Shown here: positions 60,988 through 64,000 of the stretch, one piece after another
Numbering within the stretch: the first letter of the stretch is position 1
How the letters are laid out: every line of letters begins with the position of its first letter
Source: Pelagihabitans sp965238025
GTDB taxonomy: Bacteria; Bacteroidota; Bacteroidia; Flavobacteriales; Flavobacteriaceae
Reading direction: 5' to 3'
NCBI GenBank assembly: GCA_965238025.1
Contig: OZ250162.1
Coordinates: forward strand, 1,240,001-1,304,000
DNA: 64,000 bases
Made by a program: the position numbers and the translations under genes
Notes under the pieces: generated by a model
What the model saw: the letters and a program-made list of their open reading frames with translations, nothing else
The model's database searches: none
Told to the model about the DNA's origin: nothing

Positions 60988-63657
60988 TCACGGATTAATT
61001 ACCACAGAAACATTATCCACAGATAAAGTCGAAACACAATTGGTGCCCGGATCAGCGCCGCATATGGCAACAAACTCCATGGTAATGCCACCACTTATAT
61101 CACCACTACCTACCGAATAGGTAGCGCTAAAGGTTTGCCAAGTGTTTGTAGGGGTTACTGAAAAATTCTCCGTTTGATTTACCCCATCAGCAGCCTCAAC
61201 AAACGACTGAAATGAATAGACACCACCAACACCACTTAGAGAACCTTTGTAATCAAATGTTATCTGGACGGTATCGCCTACCGAAAGTGTACCCGCTCCC
61301 TTTCTTTCTTGCTTAAGCGTTGGATTTTGTCCCGTTGGGGTGGCAACCAGCGTTGCAGACCACGTTCCACTACTGGGGTCTGTATTATCCAAGGTAATGC
61401 TTCCCCCATTGTCATAAACCGCCCACCCTTCAAGGGTGCCATTTTCAAAGCCGCCATTTTCTGATAATTCTGTAGTCTCACCGTCATTATCGTTAATATT
61501 CCCTGTTGCAGATGCGCTGCTGAGTTCAACTGCCGAATTTGAGACGTTGGTCAGGTTAACCACGAAATTTTCCTGTGCCTCTTCCAAGGCGTCATCAATG
61601 ATCGGCACAACAATATCCTGCAATTCCCCATTGGTGCCCGCAAAAGAAAGCGTACCTGAAGTGGCTGTATAGTCATCTGGTTGTACTGCCGATCCATCTG
61701 CGGTGGCATAATCGACCGTAAATCCACCTGAAACCTCAGCGCCACCAAGTCCAACAGAGAACGTAGCAGTTCCATTTGCTTCGTCCACAGTTACATCTAC
61801 AATACTGAGGCTTGGCATGCCATTAGTAACGGTGCATTGAGGGTTGCTAACATCCCCAATACCTATAAATACATTATCAATGGATATATCTACTGCACAA
61901 CCATCTACCGCACCACACTCCGCCTTTAATAATAGCGTCAGTCCAGCCGAAACATCAGGGCCCGTAGTAACAGGAAAACTGTACCTTGTCCATTCCCCGA
62001 GTGGGGTAATGGGAGCCCCGCTAAGTATTTCTGATTTGGTGACCCCGCTGGTAGAAGATTCTGAAAAAAGTTCTGCAATAAATACTCCGCCATCACCTGC
62101 TTGAGAACCACGTAGATCAAAAGAGACGACAATATTGGAATTTGGCTGAACCATTCCAATACCGATACCATTTTGCGAAATCAGATATAATTGTGCGCTA
62201 TCGGCTACTAAGTTCGCAGAATAGGCACCACAGGCGGGCATCGTCGAAGAAACATTGAATGTTCCACTATTACCAGCTACATCGGTATTCCAATCACCGG
62301 CATTGCCTGTTTCAAAGCCACCGTTTTTGACCAAGTTATCTCCTTCAGGACCAACTTCTCGCGGCTCAAGGACCAAATCATCAATATAATAGGTCTCTGT
62401 TGTATTTGTGTTTACCTCAAAGAACAGAATAATCAAATCGAACTTGCCATTTTCGGTATTTGCCAAAGGAAAGGTCAGTTCTTCCCATTCTCCCCCTTTT
62501 GTCGTCGTCGCAGGAACCTCTATGAGCGTTCCCGGATCGTTTTGATCCTCAAGTTTTAACAAGACGTTGGTGCCAGCGGTTGGCGACCATACTTTCATTT
62601 TAAACCCAGCATTGTCGCTAAAGTTCAATTTACTATCCAATGCGATTTGATTATTGGCGAACATCCCACTAGCATTTCTGTCTATTTGACCTACTTTACA
62701 CGAACCATTGTTCATTGCATCAACATCTGGATTGTTTACCCAGGAGAAACCAACATCAAAAGAGCTGATACTGGCTGTTGGATCTGTTTGAAAAGTAAGG
62801 CTAAAGTCCGAAGCGCTAAGAGATTGAGCGGCATCTGCAGTACAATCGCCATTGTTTCCGTTTTCATCCAGAAACAAGGATACATTGTCTATAACAACTG
62901 TTCCCACTTCGGCAGCCAGGTCGAACAGGACCCTACTATCGGGCCCACCAAAATCAGTTGCTGTAAACTCAAACGTAAATGTTTGGGTCGCGGTGGTAAG
63001 GTTTATCGTCTCCGTATTATTGGTAAAGGGCTCCACATTAAGTCCGATACCCGCAATTATAGTACGTGCCCGGTCTGAGGAAGCGTCAAAGGTTAGGATA
63101 TAGGTTGCACCTTGTGTCAATTCAACCACCTGGCTGAGGTTCGCCAAAAATGGCTGGCCGGAATCGGCCGTTTCCACATTGGCAAGGCTAAAGCTATTCC
63201 CACCTTCTGTTACAATATTCAGGGCATTTCCTGACCATGCGGTTGTTCCATCTTCAAAATCACCATTGATTAATAATCCACTATCAAATTCTTCTCCATC
63301 ACCAGCATCTGTGGGGGGTGCTTCCCCTGGAATGATAATGATATCTTCAAAAATTGCAAATGTTCCATCGGCATTTGTTGCTCTTAAAATTACCTTGTAG
63401 GTGCCTGGGAGGAATGTTCTAATTGGATTGATTTCGGTAGAGGTTGTCCCATCTCCGAAAGCCCACAAATAACTGCTTGAATTCTCGGATATATTGATGA
63501 AGGTTACTTTGCCCGTGGTTTCATCAATGGTTTGGGTAAACCCAGGGATAATCTCTGGTAATTGATCATCATCATTATCACATCCAATGATTGATATCGC
63601 CAAGATAAAAATTGAAATCTGTTTGACTCTTTTAAGGAATTGTTTCATTGTGTTCAT
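60988..63657 (-). CDS. Multidomain PKD / CBM-like / Calx-beta lipoprotein
   Basis: An 889-residue surface lipoprotein (lipobox IIGCDNDDD at Cys26; a second ATG is three codons in, at 63648). A PKD domain (about 35-105, YLWAFGDGTTSTEINPIRTF) is followed by four beta-sandwich modules that look like CBM4/9-type carbohydrate binding: about 130-270, 275-430, 435-595 and 735-889, several starting with NGxFE-like motifs (LLINGDFEDGT, LVKNGGFETGN, LSENGGFENGT). A Calx-beta module (about 610-725, SIVDVTVDEANGTATFSVGL, YTATSGTLSF) sits before the last. This build resembles surface glycan-binding proteins of polysaccharide-utilisation loci. SusC/SusD would lie past the right edge, if so. Confidence 0.85.
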   Translation of the reverse strand: MNTMKQFLKRVKQISIFILAISIIGCDNDDDQLPEIIPGFTQTIDETTGKVTFINISENSSSYLWAFGDGTTSTEINPIRTFLPGTYKVILRATNADGTFAIFEDIIIIPGEAPPTDAGDGEEFDSGLLINGDFEDGTTAWSGNALNIVTEGGNSFSLANVETADSGQPFLANLSQVVELTQGATYILTFDASSDRARTIIAGIGLNVEPFTNNTETINLTTATQTFTFEFTATDFGGPDSRVLFDLAAEVGTVVIDNVSLFLDENGNNGDCTADAAQSLSASDFSLTFQTDPTASISSFDVGFSWVNNPDVDAMNNGSCKVGQIDRNASGMFANNQIALDSKLNFSDNAGFKMKVWSPTAGTNVLLKLEDQNDPGTLIEVPATTTKGGEWEELTFPLANTENGKFDLIILFFEVNTNTTETYYIDDLVLEPREVGPEGDNLVKNGGFETGNAGDWNTDVAGNSGTFNVSSTMPACGAYSANLVADSAQLYLISQNGIGIGMVQPNSNIVVSFDLRGSQAGDGGVFIAELFSESSTSGVTKSEILSGAPITPLGEWTRYSFPVTTGPDVSAGLTLLLKAECGAVDGCAVDISIDNVFIGIGDVSNPQCTVTNGMPSLSIVDVTVDEANGTATFSVGLGGAEVSGGFTVDYATADGSAVQPDDYTATSGTLSFAGTNGELQDIVVPIIDDALEEAQENFVVNLTNVSNSAVELSSASATGNINDNDGETTELSENGGFENGTLEGWAVYDNGGSITLDNTDPSSGTWSATLVATPTGQNPTLKQERKGAGTLSVGDTVQITFDYKGSLSGVGGVYSFQSFVEAADGVNQTENFSVTPTNTWQTFSATYSVGSGDISGGITMEFVAICGADPGTNCVSTLSVDNVSVVINP

Positions 63658-64000
63658 TGTGTTCTTCGGTTGTTTCTCTCGTATTTTTTAGCTGTAGGGA
63701 ATCTTCTATATCGTTTATGGGCGATAATTTTATTCTAAGGTGGCCCAAAAGAAATTTTTCCTAGCCGCTGCTTTATTACGTTACGTTCTTTCATGTTTTT
63801 TTGATTTTATCAAACTGTTTTAGGAATATTTCGGTTGAACAAATCGCTTTTACGCGCCTACTGGTTAATTTTGGTAATGAAAAAGGCTAGCCCAAATAAT
63901 TTTAGGACTAGCCTTTTTTATTATTAAGAAATCGTTACTCTTGTGTTATGTTCTTAAACCATAGAATAGTTTAAGCTCTGCGGTTAGTTCACAATTTTAA
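63658..64000. other. Right-edge noncoding region
   Basis: 343 nt upstream of the PKD lipoprotein gene. A strong hairpin terminator (63880-63919) sits here, and it is followed by AT-rich sequence to the edge. An upstream minus-strand gene may end near 63984, but too little is visible to say. Confidence 0.5.
63880..63919 (-). terminator. Bidirectional-looking terminator near the right edge
   Basis: AAAAAGGCTAG (63880-63890) pairs with CTAGCCTTTTT (63908-63918) around a 17-nt loop. The A and T flanks allow both directions. It probably ends the gene beyond the right edge. Confidence 0.8.

Noticed and set aside
1..64000. CRISPR arrays, tRNA or rRNA genes, insertion sequences and prophage genes.
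   Set aside because: No regularly spaced repeat array, no cloverleaf or rRNA-like segment and no transposase or integrase-like protein was seen.

Overview
The window looks like chromosomal DNA of a marine member of the Flavobacteriaceae (Bacteroidota). This rests on: moderately AT-rich DNA; almost no Shine-Dalgarno sequences; several TAnnTTTG-type -7 promoter elements; many SPII lipoproteins (Cys followed by acidic residues); a type IX secretion C-terminal domain; the lineage families DUF2480, DUF3078 and choice-of-anchor B; and a long SUF operon with lineage-specific insertions. Genus cannot be fixed from the sequence alone.

Layout. 1-858 is the 5' part of thiL on the minus strand. 1044-3640 encodes two beta-propeller lipoproteins. 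3867-14350 is an extended iron-sulfur (SUF) region: sufA, a frameshifted four-helix-bundle/IVS cassette, sufB, an MBL-fold lipoprotein, sufC, a REP-like hairpin pair, sufD, an outer-membrane barrel, sufS, an M43 protease lipoprotein, a small unknown, sufE, sufT-like DUF59 and DUF2480. A DUF3078 protein follows. 15411-19801 is a two-component system plus two related small secreted proteins, set in repeat-bearing noncoding DNA. 19802-30601 holds housekeeping genes (hflX, an EEP-family phosphoesterase, a PolB-like exonuclease, an M4 protease with a T9SS signal, ogt, a CNNM/CBS protein, hemB, hemF). 31238-34413 (minus) is a compact operon of a coiled-coil protein, a Roadblock/longin-like protein, a Ras/Rab-like GTPase and a hybrid histidine kinase.

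35979-58777 is a large surface-glycan locus. It opens with a WecA/MraY-type initiating transferase and continues with a pseudaminic-acid-type nonulosonate operon (pseB, pseC, acyltransferase, pseF, pseH, SDR, metallophosphoesterase, ATP-grasp, pseI). Then come a flippase, a DUF115 protein, an acetyltransferase, a polymerase-like protein, a GT2 and two ATP-grasp proteins. A second transcription block carries a nucleotide-sugar dehydrogenase, an epimerase, a second initiating sugar transferase, a GT2 and a Wzc-type tyrosine autokinase. After that lie an LRR lipoprotein, a WbqC-family protein and a large multidomain PKD/CBM-like/Calx-beta lipoprotein that looks like the edge of a polysaccharide-utilisation locus.

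Most interesting points: (i) an IVS-like ORF between sufA and sufB enclosed by a 16-bp RNA-complementary inverted repeat and carrying a one-base frameshift; (ii) the GTPase/Roadblock/coiled-coil/hybrid-kinase operon, a eukaryote-like signalling module whose GTPase lacks the catalytic Gln; (iii) a nonulosonate pathway without a recognisable PseG but with a metallophosphoesterase, an SDR and an ATP-grasp enzyme inserted before pseI, and a DUF115 candidate transferase close by; (iv) a perfect 22-bp direct repeat flanking the two-component/secreted-protein module.
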